The translations under genes were made by a program, and so were the position numbers. DNA of 64,000 bases, from the NCBI GenBank assembly GCA_008508345.1, contig QNGE01000420.1:70176-134175 (forward strand), given 5' to 3'. Below the pieces are notes generated by a model that had not been told where the DNA came from, made no database searches, and saw only the letters and a program-made list of their open reading frames with translations. Position 1 is the stretch's first letter, and every line of letters starts with the position of its first letter. This DNA is from Paragonimus westermani (taxonomy: Eukaryota; Platyhelminthes; Trematoda; Plagiorchiida; Troglotrematidae). Below, piece after piece: positions 24,546-35,887 of this stretch.

Positions 24546-24790
24546 TGAATACTTTCTTAGGTGACCGCCAGGCTTACAAATCGGTACAATAAGTGTTCTA
24601 GCGGAATTTAGGCACCCGAGGTTTACCAGAGTGAAAAGACCATCTCGGTCAACTCGTGATCAGTCTGTAATGAATATCGTCCAGCAAATTCAATAATAAA
24701 TGAAGGTAAATCTGATTCGGGATAGTTAAACCGAGGAGACTAATCCACGGACAAGCGGCGTCGCAATAATAAGATACCGTTGTTTGCTCA
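24546..24790 (-). repeat. BEL/Pao 5' LTR
   Basis: Upstream copy in element orientation; see the partner at 20803-21048. Plus-strand ends are TGAATA and GCTCA. The best-conserved core, GTGTTCTAGCGGAATTTAG onward, is nearly identical between copies, while the ends differ more. Confidence 0.85.
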
Positions 24791-25303
24791 ACGAATGGAG
24801 CATGCCGCAAATAATATACAAACCTTTGTCAAATCGAGAGAAGGCGAACCCAATCAACGTATCAAGGAAAATCACATTTACTTCAAATTTCAAACAACAT
24901 GATTATCGTATCCGGCGCTGGCTAGCAACCTTCATGTGCAGTTATCCCGACCTAGCAGCCGCATTTAGATTAACTTCGCATCGCATTAATTTTTTGAGGG
25001 CGTCAAAATGGCAGCACAGTGGCGTTTTTCAAATTTATTCATTACAGCTTCTTTGTTACAGTAGTTGGCCCCGTGGATTCGAACTTGTCCAATTCGCTTC
25101 TCATTATAGGTCACCCATCATGGCACGGATGAAATTGGTTGTCAAGGGAAGTCCACCGATTATACTATGGTTAGATCAACTTTGAGGTTAAAAAGTGAGG
25201 ACGGAAAATGTTAACTGGGAAATGGACTTCCGTGACCTACGATCGCTGTTTTAAGTTGTACTGAACGCCAAAGTATGAAGCGTCTGTATGAAGATTCACT
25301 AAC
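24791..25303. other. Open plus-strand frame next to the BEL element, no gene call
   Basis: A plus-strand frame of 133 codons (24784-25185) starts inside the LTR and runs outward. It has no recognised domain and its position suggests chance or a read-through product. Otherwise empty. Confidence 0.35.
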
Positions 25304-25353
25304 CTTAAAGTCCACATTGGTGGGATAGATCACCCATGAATTGATTGTCACAT
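25304..25353 (-). CDS. Candidate micro-exon, unidentified host gene
   Basis: A 50-bp segment between a very good acceptor (TTTTTCACCACATTGCATTTAG) and an AAG|GTTAGT donor encodes VTINSWVIYPTNVDFK. Short size makes chance likely; it may belong to the minus-strand gene whose other candidate exons lie at 28.9-33.5 kb. Confidence 0.22.
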
Positions 25354-27111
25354 CTAAATGCAATGTGGTGAAAAATAAGCATAAAACCTTTATGATGTTT
25401 ATCTCTAATTTTTGACATACATCTGAAAAGTTCATAATTTCAATAGAAATGAAACTCAGGAAAGTCCATCAGTATTTTCTCAAAACTAAACGTCACCATA
25501 ACAAGCAAATCTGACTGTTAACAGTCGAACACACAGTATGTTATAGGTGCTCTCTAGTTGAAGTCGACCTCTATCAAAAAACCATTGTACTGGTCACCCT
25601 TGTTGTCACTGCAAGTAAGTACATATCTCGATCGGTTAGCGCGTTCAACTGTTTGCGTGGTGAGCAAGCTTTAATTGGTCAACGCACATATTACTAGAAC
25701 GATCAGCTATTAATAAGAGAGTCGTCTACTCGGAATTATAGCAGAAAAATCGTGTACTGCATAATATAAAGGATGCTTACAACTGAGGTCATTTCGTCGC
25801 CGTAGATATTCGCGTCATCATCGATGAAAGTGAACTTATTTATTCAGGCAAACGCCCGGTGATTGAGCTCTCGTTTATCTCTGTCCTTCTTCTTAGCGCC
25901 ATCACACTAATCTAGGGACTTATTCTCATGGTTACATCATGATCACCGTGATCACCACGTTAGACGACATCATCATAGTTCTCATCATAAGATCTGTTGC
26001 TTCGAGACGAAAGAAAAAAATTCAACTCCGGTTCTTAAAAGTTGCGTTTCTAAACTGAAACTTTCCACACCTAGTTGAATACATAATATACTAATTTGCT
26101 CATTTTTACTGTTACAATCTCAAACGGAACATGCTGTGGTCCGTGCAGTTGTTCACTGCAACAAAGGAGTATAATACCGTGTCTGTGGGTACGGTGTGAG
26201 CCACCATTTGTTCTCACGGTGCGCCACAGAGTGGCAAGGTAACAAGCGAGTAAAAGTGTAACAAAAACAACAATAAGAAAGAATAGAGCAAAAAGTGGAG
26301 CATCGTAGATAAACTAACGATTTTATGGAAACAGACATGCTACTGATTGTGCCAACTTGGAATTTCAGTTAGTGTTTCTGACCAGCGATTTGAGTGACCG
26401 CCAGTATATTCTCAGTTTGTATGAAACGCGCTGTAAGACAAGGGCATTTTTGCTCTTATGTATTTTGTCAGTTAGTCGATCTGAGACTGTTAGCATGATT
26501 GCATAATGGCGTTAGGTCATAATAATACTGATGAGAAAACAGTGAGGGGAACAAAGAAATGCTGAAGTTAAAGTGATATTTACAGGACAGCCTGATCATG
26601 ATTTTCACCGCTTTTGCCCACTTATTGCAATCGTCTCGCTGCCATCCCACAATGTTTATGTTACTGGTCTTGGCTATCATTTTGCTATGCCCCTATTTAT
26701 TGACCCAAGCTCAGGGACTAAGCTGTTCTGGCAGTGTTTTATCTAATGGCAACCTTATTCCGTTCTCTGTTCCACAGCAAAAAAATATTCACAACATTTT
26801 CATTCTCACTGTTGCGTGCTTAAAAATTGTAATCATATTAGCGACAGGATCAACGGTGCCCGGCTTAATAAATATCAAAACTTACTGTTTTGTTCTGATG
26901 TAGTACATTCGGTGTTGTTCAGCAGACTGTCTGCGTTTGCTTCCGATGTGGCAGTATCCACATAACATAACATGCTCAAATCATCGATAATCTCGTTCAC
27001 GTAAAGCGAGAGCTAAAAATTAATGGGCACAATTTACGCCACACGTTAGTTAAAAGCCTGCTCAGCATACCGTAGAATGATGGAACGCGATGCTACAGTA
27101 TTTTTTACCGA
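25354..27111. other. No supported gene
   Basis: Short frames only. A CAT-rich patch near 25936-25990 recalls the LINE tails but is not followed by LINE sequence. AT-rich otherwise. Confidence 0.45.
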
Positions 27112-27450
27112 ATGATTGTTAAATTGCATGGGTCACAACAGTGGAGCGACTCAAGTGAGTTCTTGGTGAAAAGAATATCAACACCTGGACAAACCTCCTG
27201 TGAGGGATCACCGCTGAAACGACGGAAGCGGATTTCTACTGATTTATCGGAATGTATGAACAAACGTCGATTTATCAAATATCACACAGGTTGTCATGAA
27301 TTGCGGCACAAACTTGAGGAAAGTCTACTTTCGAACGGTTGGTCTTGCTTCATTGGGCAAGAAGAAGAGATGGGAGAGACATTTTTATCGAACCACAGCC
27401 TGGCGATGTTTTCCATGATTCGCGGCTGCATTGACCGTCGACAGTATTAA
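27112..27450 (+). CDS. Unassigned 112-codon open frame
   Basis: An ATG-started frame with a basic cluster (PLKRRKR) and CMNKRRFIKYH, ending in TAA that overlaps the ATG of a second 62-codon frame (27450-27638). Composition is protein-like and no partner exon is obvious. It stands just upstream of the LINE C fragment, so it could be a diverged 5' part of that element. Function unknown. Confidence 0.25.
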   Translation: MIVKLHGSQQWSDSSEFLVKRISTPGQTSCEGSPLKRRKRISTDLSECMNKRRFIKYHTGCHELRHKLEESLLSNGWSCFIGQEEEMGETFLSNHSLAMFSMIRGCIDRRQY

Positions 27451-27699
27451 TGACACCATACGTAAACAAGACAGCTGACGGAGTTACAACTTGCGTCGAC
27501 GACTTGACAAATGAAGTTAGCACTTCAAGCCTGTCTCTATCGCAAAGAAATCTAAGTGAAGTGTATCAAACTGCTAAAGTCGTATTGCATAATGCCCACT
27601 TGTGGACAACTATCTCGAGCGCTGTCCAAATCAAATAGCGTTTGACAAAGATTTTCAATCTTTCTCTTTCTTTTCAACTTTGTAATGAGCGTTAATCTA

Positions 27700-28065
27700 T
27701 GAGGAGCACTCACAGATTCCGAGGATTTCGGGGTGGAGCTTGTACTAGTTAGTGAACTGAGTAACTATGAGTATACGAACAGTATTGCTTTGTTTGGTTC
27801 TTCCGAAGGTAATATGCAGACCAAACCTAATCGGTTAAGTAATATGGCTGGTCTGTCTGATATGTACTTTAAAACTTTAAATTATACAATGCTGTTACAA
27901 GACTGTGTCGGTGCTGGCTTTGTCTTGGTTGTTGTAGACAGGCCGCTTCAGACTGTCAGTCGCTTCACCTACCTCAATAGTGTCATTTAGTCAGCCTATA
28001 GTAGAGCTGGCGGAGTATCCAGTAGGATAGCAAAAGCACGTGTTATCATCGTTAACCCTCTTGAT
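27700..28065 (+). mobile_element. RTE-type LINE reverse transcriptase fragment (LINE C)
   Basis: The plus strand reads FGVELVLVSELS, NSIALFGSSEGNMQT (the YADD box replaced by YTNS), MYF, MLLQDCVGAGF, LQTVSRFTYLNSVI, then after a stop AGGVSSRIAKARVIIVN. This is the segment from the catalytic box to the thumb of an RTE-type RT, equivalent to 2180-1850 of LINE A, but clearly a different subfamily. Both ends are lost. It lies in the opposite orientation to the candidate host exons around it. Confidence 0.7.
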
Positions 28066-28893
28066 TTACAGCTTGATTTGATGGTTAAACATGATTGCAT
28101 TGATAAAAACGAACAAACACCTGTCGCAACTGGCTCTCATCTACCACACAACTTACAAGTAATACAATCTCAGTGCTCGCTGGTGGCACTGGCAGATTCC
28201 AGCGTTAAGCGTTTTGGAAGTCATGGTTGTGTAATCAGACGGGAAAAATGTACAGAAAAAAATTATGTTCTCCATAGACTTTCGACCTGTAAGACAGTTG
28301 ATTTCGTATTTGAAATAGCAGTTGAGAAATGCCTCTCAGTGGACGCAGACAGACTACTATGTGAAAATCTTTCACCAGTGTGTACTATTACGTCAGCTTG
28401 AAATGCTGAAAGCATGTTACATGAAAAAATGACATTGTTCCACTGAACTCACGTAAACTAAGTTTCTCTACGGTAATGAGAAAACAACCAACTGACTTTG
28501 TTCCAGTTATCCACCACAAAAAGCCCATGCAATATTTTGATTTCCCCAGAAGTAGGGGATCGTTGGACAATTTATGGAGCATCTCGCAAGTGTCAGTACC
28601 AAAATCAGAGCAATATGTAAAACAAAAGACAACTATCTGACCTAGCATTACGAAGAATGTGGTGGGAACTCACAGAAACCAATCAATTCGGTTGCAAACG
28701 CGTTTAAATTATGAAGAAAAACTAAACTTCAAACAATCGAATTCATGTGACACATTGGTTACAACAAAGGTGTTTTGACCATTATGTAGTTGGAAAATAT
28801 CAGCCAATTTTAAGTGCAGTCGGATTCCATTTGGTCTTCATTAATCACTGAATTAGACCGGTTGAACCTGTCCAAATCATTTACGAGGTTTAC
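28066..28893. other. No supported gene
   Basis: A plus-strand frame at 28078-28401 (107 codons) follows LINE C without LINE similarity. Nothing else found. Confidence 0.4.
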
Positions 28894-29149
28894 CTATCCC
28901 AATCCCGATCGGGTAAGAACAGTCGAGATCACCACCATCTGGATTTGTGATCCATATCTTTCTGCGCAGGCGCAGTTCGCACTTATCCCTCGACCATCCA
29001 TCCATCACTAAACTACTTGAGCTCAGCCCAAGCGTGAAGTATTTTGCACTGTCAGTCGGGTTGTGTAGACGCCATTCCTCTACGCACACCAATTTCAGCA
29101 CCTTTCTACACTGAGCTATGGCATACCTCACAGTGAGATATTTGCTCAC
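28894..29149 (-). CDS. Probable exon, unidentified host gene
   Basis: Between an acceptor (TAG at 29150-29152, with a T-poor tract) and a GTAAAC donor (28893 downward) the minus strand is open for 85 codons: LTVRYAIAQCRKVLKL, VEEWRLHNPTDSAKYF, MDGWSRDKCELRLRRK, WITNPDGGDLDC. The alternation of charged and hydrophobic residues is protein-like, with helix then strand character. It faintly recalls a ubiquitin-fold or Ras-association segment, but I do not assign it. Alternatives: an exon with other borders, or chance. Confidence 0.4.
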
Positions 29150-31494
29150 CTACGTGTGGCTTTTTTTGTTACTTCACGTAAGTGTGAAAACCTGGTGAGC
29201 TATCTGCACAAAGAAGTCTGAAAAAGACCGAGAAGACAGCGCGTTACTTTTTGAATCCCACAGCCTTTCTCATGACAAACCTACGCTTCCAGTATTACAA
29301 CTGTTTAGAATATGACGTAGCTGTGATATGAATTTGGAAGTTGAACGTCAACGAAAGTATTTCATGGATAACCAGAAAGGTGGCGGAGACATTTGAAGTA
29401 CGTAACGGTCCAGAAGTATCCACTGGCCACCTGAAAGCAGTTAAACGGTACCAGTAAGCTGGTTAGTTGTATGACAAAGTGGCCACTTTTATTCTCACGG
29501 ATAGGTTCATTTGGTATACAAACAACAGCCCTAAGTTTGGCCGATATAAGTTGAAAACTACTCACACCTAATGGAAGTTATCGAATTCAGATAAACCTTC
29601 GTCCAGCTTCTTTACTTCAAACTGTGAAACGAATGTCAGTTCAAAAGGATGAAGGGGTAGACAATTTTAGTGATGTGTTCCTTCACATTTGTGATATCCA
29701 CTCAGATGTACATCTGAATACAGAACGGGTTGTATGCTTTGGGTAGAGCAAATTACACGCATGTCAACTCTGCATTCAGTCAAACTAGACTTATTCAGTG
29801 AAATCAAACCGATAGGAAAATGAACCCCACAACGCTACCTGTCAGCGATGTTCAACTGGGAACGTCCAGCTTCTGTCACTGGACGATTCATCATTTTTGC
29901 AGTTCATGTCGTAAAAGTAACATAAGCCACCACAAACTAGACACACTGTAACAATCTTTAGTTATTAAAATCGGGCTATTGCTTTAAAAGAAACTCGTTT
30001 TAAGTATTTAGAATTAATTACTCCTGGATTTCAACCTGCTATAAAACTAGCCTGTGGTATGTGCTTTGAAGTTCGTAAGATCTGTCGTTCACCTATGATA
30101 CCGCTTTTACCCCACATCTAATTGTTGGGAGCTTTCCGGATTGCTGATTATTTGTTAGGTACCAGTACTACTAACTACCATGTTCTGACTTTAAGTTTTT
30201 GTAAGCAGTTTACCCTAGGGCTGTAACTACTCCAATAGCTTGTTAACGAATTCACTGATCGATGGAATCGGTTGAGATTTACGGTAGAGAGACGTCCGGA
30301 TGTGAATTTCTTACGGACATTTAATGGTTACTTAAAAAATGCTACCACCTCGAAGCTATAATGGAAGAGAAATGTTTTTAATGAACCAGTATCAATATCA
30401 TTTTCGCTAGAACCAAGAAAGCGGTCTTCATGTTCTCTCGTTTTTGTCGGACTTAACAGATTGAATGTTTGTCAGCTTTAAGGTGCTACGAGTTGAGGGT
30501 AGTAGTGCCATTACCCATGTTTCATCACTACTTGGTATCCCGTATCTCAAACTGTATTTCGGTTAAACAAAGACATTTGCGGATCTACGAAAATAGAATA
30601 GGGATTTATCTAAAACCACAAAATTATCACAGCCAATAAAATGCAAATGTACACAAATAATCACGACCGAATTCTGAAGAGCCAATAGAGATTCCAGTAT
30701 CAGAGAGTACATCAGACAGTACAGGCGTGTTTGACTGAAAATCGAACCATTTTTGTTACTGATTAAAATTTTAGGCAACTGAGCACACAGCTTGCTTCAA
30801 CGAATGAGTTGATGCCAGTCGAAGGGAAAAATCTGCTATACAGGTTTACTGGTGCATAGCCAGATATAGCCATTCAGAGAAAAAGGATGATCCTGAAATA
30901 AGTCATATTCATTCTGATAATCACCATACTTTTAGTGTGCTACCTAGAGTTATACGCTCACCTTATTTGTGTCACTGCCAATCGATAATGGTCCCTGTCA
31001 TACTTTAGTAACGAGCCAGCAGACGCATAACTGCACATATGTATGGCTATAAACCTAACCAGCTGCCACCTTTGTTCGAGTAGTTGTTCACCACAGCTAA
31101 TTCGAAGACGGTGCTGGACGAAGCAGATCTACCCCAGTAATGACCATGGGCCCAATGTTTGAAGTAGGGCAGTATAGAAGAGAAAAATTTTACTTGAGAA
31201 AATAAAAATTAACAACTAGCCAGACGAATTAGAAATAGTACGAACGCTGGTAAGCCGCTGACGGAAGCACAGTGCTATTATGGATACAGCTTGTAGCCAG
31301 AGATTTAAGTGGTCTGTGGAACGCTAGCCGAGCAAGGTACACCCACACTTTCGCTGAATGGAACATTCGGGATTTTCGTGATCAGTGAAAGAACACGCGC
31401 AGTACGTGACCAGACCATAGCTCATAAGTGTGTACACAATAATAGACCGAGGGACTAGAAGTTCAAAACCTCAAAATTTTGCAGTAAAACTTAC
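29150..31494. other. No supported gene; probable intron
   Basis: Short frames only between two candidate exons on the minus strand. Confidence 0.4.
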
Positions 31495-31721
31495 CTCAAA
31501 AAATACGTTTGCGTAGTGTGCTCTTTTTGGGTATAACCACACCTTGCCGTCAGTTGGAATAAGTAAAGTAGATTGGCCTGTATTAATCCGTGACACATTA
31601 CAAAATGTTGTTCATCACCTTGTGAATTGCTGAAATTATATTGGAATCCTCCAATGGATTGGGCTACACAACTCAGCGCGGTTGAATCACCGTTGCCAAA
31701 GGATGTAATCTGAACCGAAAT
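31495..31721 (-). CDS. Probable exon with FN3-like segment
   Basis: A 227-bp exon with a perfect AG|GTAAGT donor and a TATAG acceptor. The 75 residues include ISVQITSFGNGDSTALSC, GGFQYNFSNSQGDEQHF and GLIQANLLYLFQLTARCGY. The last block has the shape of a fibronectin type III E-F region (GL.....LY.F.L.A...GY), and NFS is a potential N-glycosylation site, so an extracellular protein is plausible. No family assigned. It was not visible as an ATG-started frame, only through its splice sites. Confidence 0.5.
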
Positions 31722-33299
31722 CTATACGTTGTTGAAGATATACAATAGTAGCCAAGGGGCGGCTGCTTACGGTCTGTGAACTGAATCCTTTCTTGACTGT
31801 TACCGATCCAACAGAAACTGCTATTCCTGAAACAAGTTAAGTTAACGGAAAGTTGATAAAACGTGATGAAACATTGCAATATTTATGCGGGTTTTTGTTA
31901 AACCTAGAACCATTTGCTAGCTTTTTAATGGTAGCTTTGGATCGGAGTTGACCGTTCAAATTTTCTACAGTTAGGTAAAGACAGCGGCGGCACAATTTGA
32001 CTGAAAGTAGATCTTCTACCCTACGAAATAAGTAATTATATTTCCGTTTTATGAACTCATCAGCCAGAACGCTTGGGTCTCCCAACGGCGAACTGGTTCG
32101 TGTTCTCGTAGACTAGAGTACACGAATGTAAGTCACCACATCAAAGCTTAATCTAGCTACTAGTATGCATTTTAGGGTCCATAAGCAGGAAAAATTCAAG
32201 CAGTCTCGAGAATCACATCCATCATCGTCTACGTTAAAATCAGTACGGAAAGAAATAGGTCGGTGGTTCAGCTGCCTTACAACCACGGTGGGATGTGACC
32301 TCAACTAGAAGGTCAAAAAAGAGAGAAAGGATGGGACCTACTTTTCATAGCCAAAAGTATGTTCACTTAAAATTTTAACATGAAGGTACTAACACAGTGG
32401 AGTCTGTCGAATCAGCAAGAATCATTAAACACAGAATTTTCGCCTGTATGTTTATAATTTCGATGAGTCTCAATATCGAGATTTTCCAATGATATGTGAC
32501 GTGAAATAAACTCATGATCTGATAGAGCACGCAATTTTACAGCCTGTTGTCTTACTTTAAGTAAGTAATGACAGCCTAACCGCAGCGTATGGTTTAAACC
32601 AACTCAATTTAGGCCCCGATTTGAGACAAATGTTTTATTAATTGTTCAAAACGCGACAGATAGCATCAGTTTGCCTGTAGTTGTCAACCTTAGAATCTGT
32701 AGTGAATGAAGGAAAATTTTGAACTCATGTATTTGATAACAATGCAGGGTGAAAAGCTCAAAACTGAATTTGTTGGCTTATACGCATCAATTCCTGGGAC
32801 TGCACTTCTGAATTCTCATAATTCTCAAAGGTTTCTTACAAATTAAGCTTCACTGATATACATAAAACAGTACACAAGTTCACCACTTTCGTCAACTTCA
32901 GTACTTCCTTACCAAATGAAATAATGACTGATAAAATTAAGGCTGTTCAAACCAAGATAGCGATGTCCAAACAGTAGCTACGGACTGGTCAACGTAACCA
33001 TGCGATTTAGTAACTGTTTCCATAAAACCGACAACGTCAAATTCGCTGAGCATTGCTCACCAACCACACCCAAGATACTTCTATATCCTACTACAAAACA
33101 GACTTCTTTAAGATGTGATTACTGGAAGCAGTTTACTTCATTCAAGTGATGTTGACTGACGTTCTAAGAAAGAATTATTGAGTGTTCGCTGGTTTATTAT
33201 CTTCAGCTTACTTAAAAGCTTCGTGCTGTAGATAATGAAGTATAAATCTTTGGCCGGCTCGTTAACCAAGTTTTCGGTTAAATGCTAAACAGAACTCAC
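31722..33299. other. Probable intron with weak exon candidates
   Basis: Minus-strand open segments at 31837-32085 (DPSVLADEFIKRKYNYLFRR) and 32113-32304 look partly protein-like, but their splice borders are uncertain and phases do not connect to the exons on either side. Confidence 0.3.
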
Positions 33300-33477
33300 A
33301 TTAGCCTTCTGAGTAGATGCTTTAACCAAACAGGTTTGACTTAGTTTCCGTAGGCTCACTGGTGAGCAGATATATTCTAGGTGTTTTTCTCCTGGAAGCT
33401 TTTGTCCACTTAATCTAAATACATCACATTCGATGGGTATTTGCTTTCGATATATGTGCCTGTTAAGTACAATCGTC
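33300..33477 (-). CDS. Probable exon, unidentified host gene
   Basis: A 178-bp segment bounded by a good acceptor (CACACCTTTGTAAATGTCTAG) and a GTGAGT donor. It encodes 59 residues, including TIVLNRHIYRKQIPIECDVF, RLSGQKLPGEKHLEYIC and SLRKLSQTCLVKAS. Two or three cysteines and strand-like spacing would suit an extracellular module. It ends in phase 0, compatible with the exon at 31721 if that starts at a codon boundary (it does), so the two may be neighbours. Confidence 0.45.
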
Positions 33478-34681
33478 CTAGACATTTACAAAGGTGTGGT
33501 TGAATGCACCAGTACATTTTCTTAATTATTTCAACAAATAGCAGAAGAACTTTGGATCAGGCGTTCAATCCGATTGGGATGGCAGCCGAACAAGTTACTT
33601 GATATAGTCATCACATAGTATAACCACGTGAATCAGATACTCCATGAGTTTCAAAACACCATGAATAAGTCAGATAGCTTATTCGTGATTTGTACGTGGT
33701 ATTTGATTTTACTAGACTGTTCTGTTCAACTTAATATACGTCGTATTTTTAATGGGTACTCCTTTTTAGCTGCAAAATACAATCTTGCAGGCAAACTGCA
33801 GTACCTAAACACCGTTCCCACCGATCGAAATATGTGCAAGCGGAAAATCAGTCAACCTATTCAGCTTGTGAAAGATGAGGTTCAATCCAAAAACGTGCGA
33901 GGAAGAATGTTTTATTCAATTACAAGTGGCTACTATTTGGAGTTTGACATGGTAATATCGTCGGAACATTTCTCTACTCTAACTCAGTAGAGCATTTAGC
34001 AAAGGCTCCTGGGATATAATTTTTCTGTGCCTGATATTCAAGGTTTTTTGTTCTATGCTGCTTAAGTAACACAACGTGCTCGTACACTATTCATCCTCAA
34101 GTTTGTAAGGGAGCTGCTTATTATCCGGCGGAACCAATTAGTACTTTGTGAAGACATATTGTGGAAAGGCATCGTCCTTCAGGCATGGAAGTAGCCTGTA
34201 TCAAGCCCGTCAATAGAGCAGAAGATTTGTATTCACCTAAAGATTGTCAGTCAGTCGGCATCACTAGCTTGTCACACAAAAATAAAGAAATGCTGGTTGA
34301 AGCCCAAAATTTTGAATATTTCTTTTTGACTACTCCTCTTCTTCCACTTGTCACAAACGCTGTGCGACGAAGTCAGCTTGAAAGAAGACCCCGGCGGCTG
34401 ACTGCAGTTTAGCCTATCTTCTCTTAGTGATAAGGTAACTGAGTGCTAAACAAAGTTTCACCTCTTAGGGTGATAAACTGGACCATTTAAATTAAAAAGA
34501 AAAGCGTTTGAAACGTCATACGGAGCTCATGTAAAATGGCCGGGGTGAGACAATCAGGTAATGCTTACTTACTTGATGATATATACATTGTACAACTTGC
34601 GCAGTGAACGGCAATCAAACTGGTCACGAGTATGAGAAATGTCTTCCACCAGCAACAACTAAACAATCATATATTTTCACG
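33478..34681. other. No supported gene
   Basis: Two plus-strand frames (33628-33990, 120 codons; 34161-34412, 83 codons) have no recognised domains and no clear splice or start signals. Confidence 0.35.
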
Positions 34682-35078
34682 ATGAGACTGGACCTTGACG
34701 TGGTGTGACGGCTTGCGTATCTCGATGACCTTTTGGGATAAACTGGACAGAGTTACTCATACCAGGCAGACCAACAGGTTGAGGTGTGACAAACCACAGT
34801 CTCCTGGTCCTCCAGGTTGGGGATTGGAAGATGGTTAGCATCTCTTCCTGAAAAACATACCATTTTGGTACACCGCCACCCACCCGCTGCCTTGCGGTAC
34901 AGGCTTTTGAGCCGAAGGCTTTGGTTGAGAACCCTAATCGTTCTCCTGTCTAGGTCTGGGCGTCCTGGCAGTATCTCAGCTCACACACGACCATGAATCC
35001 TCACAACACAAACACTTCCATACTGTATCGGCCGTCTCGCAGTATAAACGGGCCGCCCTATGTGCTGCATGCAGCAGG

Positions 35079-35364
35079 GTGAATAGGCAAAAACATGCTA
35101 CTGCTTACCCCTCCCCCACTGTATTATCAAATTTAGTTCTCAGGCCCCTCCAGATTCCCAGTTCTGATAACTTCTCTGCAGGTCCCACAGCAGATACAAT
35201 TAATCTTAGTAACACTGCCGATAAGTCCCAGCTCTCGTCATTCAGTCTCAGACCTCCCTCGTCCTGTGCTTCGACCTAGAACGCAAATTAATGTAGGTGC
35301 CTTCAACGTTCGTACTCTGAAACAAATAGGTCAACTGGCTGCTCTCGCACGAACGTTGGACTCG
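35079..35364 (+). pseudogene. LINE B N-terminus and endonuclease start
   Basis: Frames HATAYPSPTVLSNLVLRPL (35097) and INVGAFNVRTLKQIGQLAAL (35287) correspond to 4540 and 4285 of LINE A. GAFNVRTL is the usual first strand of the EEP endonuclease in these elements. The rest of the endonuclease falls in the gap. Confidence 0.8.
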
Positions 35365-35887
35365 NNNNNNNNNNNNNNNNNNNNNNNNNNNNNNNNNNNN
35401 NNNNNNNNNNNNNNNNNNNNNNNNNNNNNNNNNNNNNNNNNNNNNNNNNNNNNNNNNNNNNNNNNNNNNNNNNNNNNNNNNNNNNNNNNNNNNNNNNNNN
35501 NNNNNNNNNNNNNNNNNNNNNNNNNNNNNNNNNNNNNNNNNNNNNNNNNNNNNNNNNNNNNNNNNNNNNNNNNNNNNNNNNNNNNNNNNNNNNNNNNNNN
35601 NNNNNNNNNNNNNNNNNNNNNNNNNNNNNNNNNNNNNNNNNNNNNNNNNNNNNNNNNNNNNNNNNNNNNNNNNNNNNNNNNNNNNNNNNNNNNNNNNNNN
35701 NNNNNNNNNNNNNNNNNNNNNNNNNNNNNNNNNNNNNNNNNNNNNNNNNNNNNNNNNNNNNNNNNNNNNNNNNNNNNNNNNNNNNNNNNNNNNNNNNNNN
35801 NNNNNNNNNNNNNNNNNNNNNNNNNNNNNNNNNNNNNNNNNNNNNNNNNNNNNNNNNNNNNNNNNNNNNNNNNNNNNNNNNNNNNNN
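35365..35887. other. Assembly gap (523 N)
   Basis: Unknown bases. The flanks belong to the same LINE and the same strand; in copy A the matching interval, from the endonuclease start to the linker, is about 1.1 kb, so the gap size may be underestimated or the copy deleted here. Confidence 0.95.

Larger units (their letters stand above)
20803..24790 (-). mobile_element. BEL/Pao LTR retrotransposon, integrase deleted
   Basis: Two direct repeats of about 245 bp (20803-21048 and 24546-24790, both TG...CA) enclose, on the minus strand, a Pao-type gag, zinc-knuckle region, protease-like region, reverse transcriptase and the post-RT region with QWRYVDTKRNP and RWLNGPTFL. The reading stops at 21041, just at the 3' LTR. 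Pao elements normally carry an integrase of several hundred residues here, so integrase and polypurine tract are gone. Stops and frame changes are spread through the rest. No target-site duplication is visible (AATAT against ACGAA). Schistosome Sinbad and insect Pao/Bel are relatives by domain order. Confidence 0.9.

Noticed and set aside
25070..25090. GGATTCGAAC, which looks like the T-loop of a minus-strand tRNA
   Set aside because: The flanking bases do not form a T stem and no acceptor or anticodon arms can be drawn.
24784..25185. 133-codon plus-strand frame as a gene
   Set aside because: It begins inside an LTR, has no domain and is antisense to the element.
25936..25990. A third CAT-rich tract as a LINE tail
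   Set aside because: The tract is weak and the sequence after it does not align with the LINE 3' UTR.
34677..34883. 68-codon minus-strand frame
   Set aside because: It is the antisense shadow of the LINE B 5' region.
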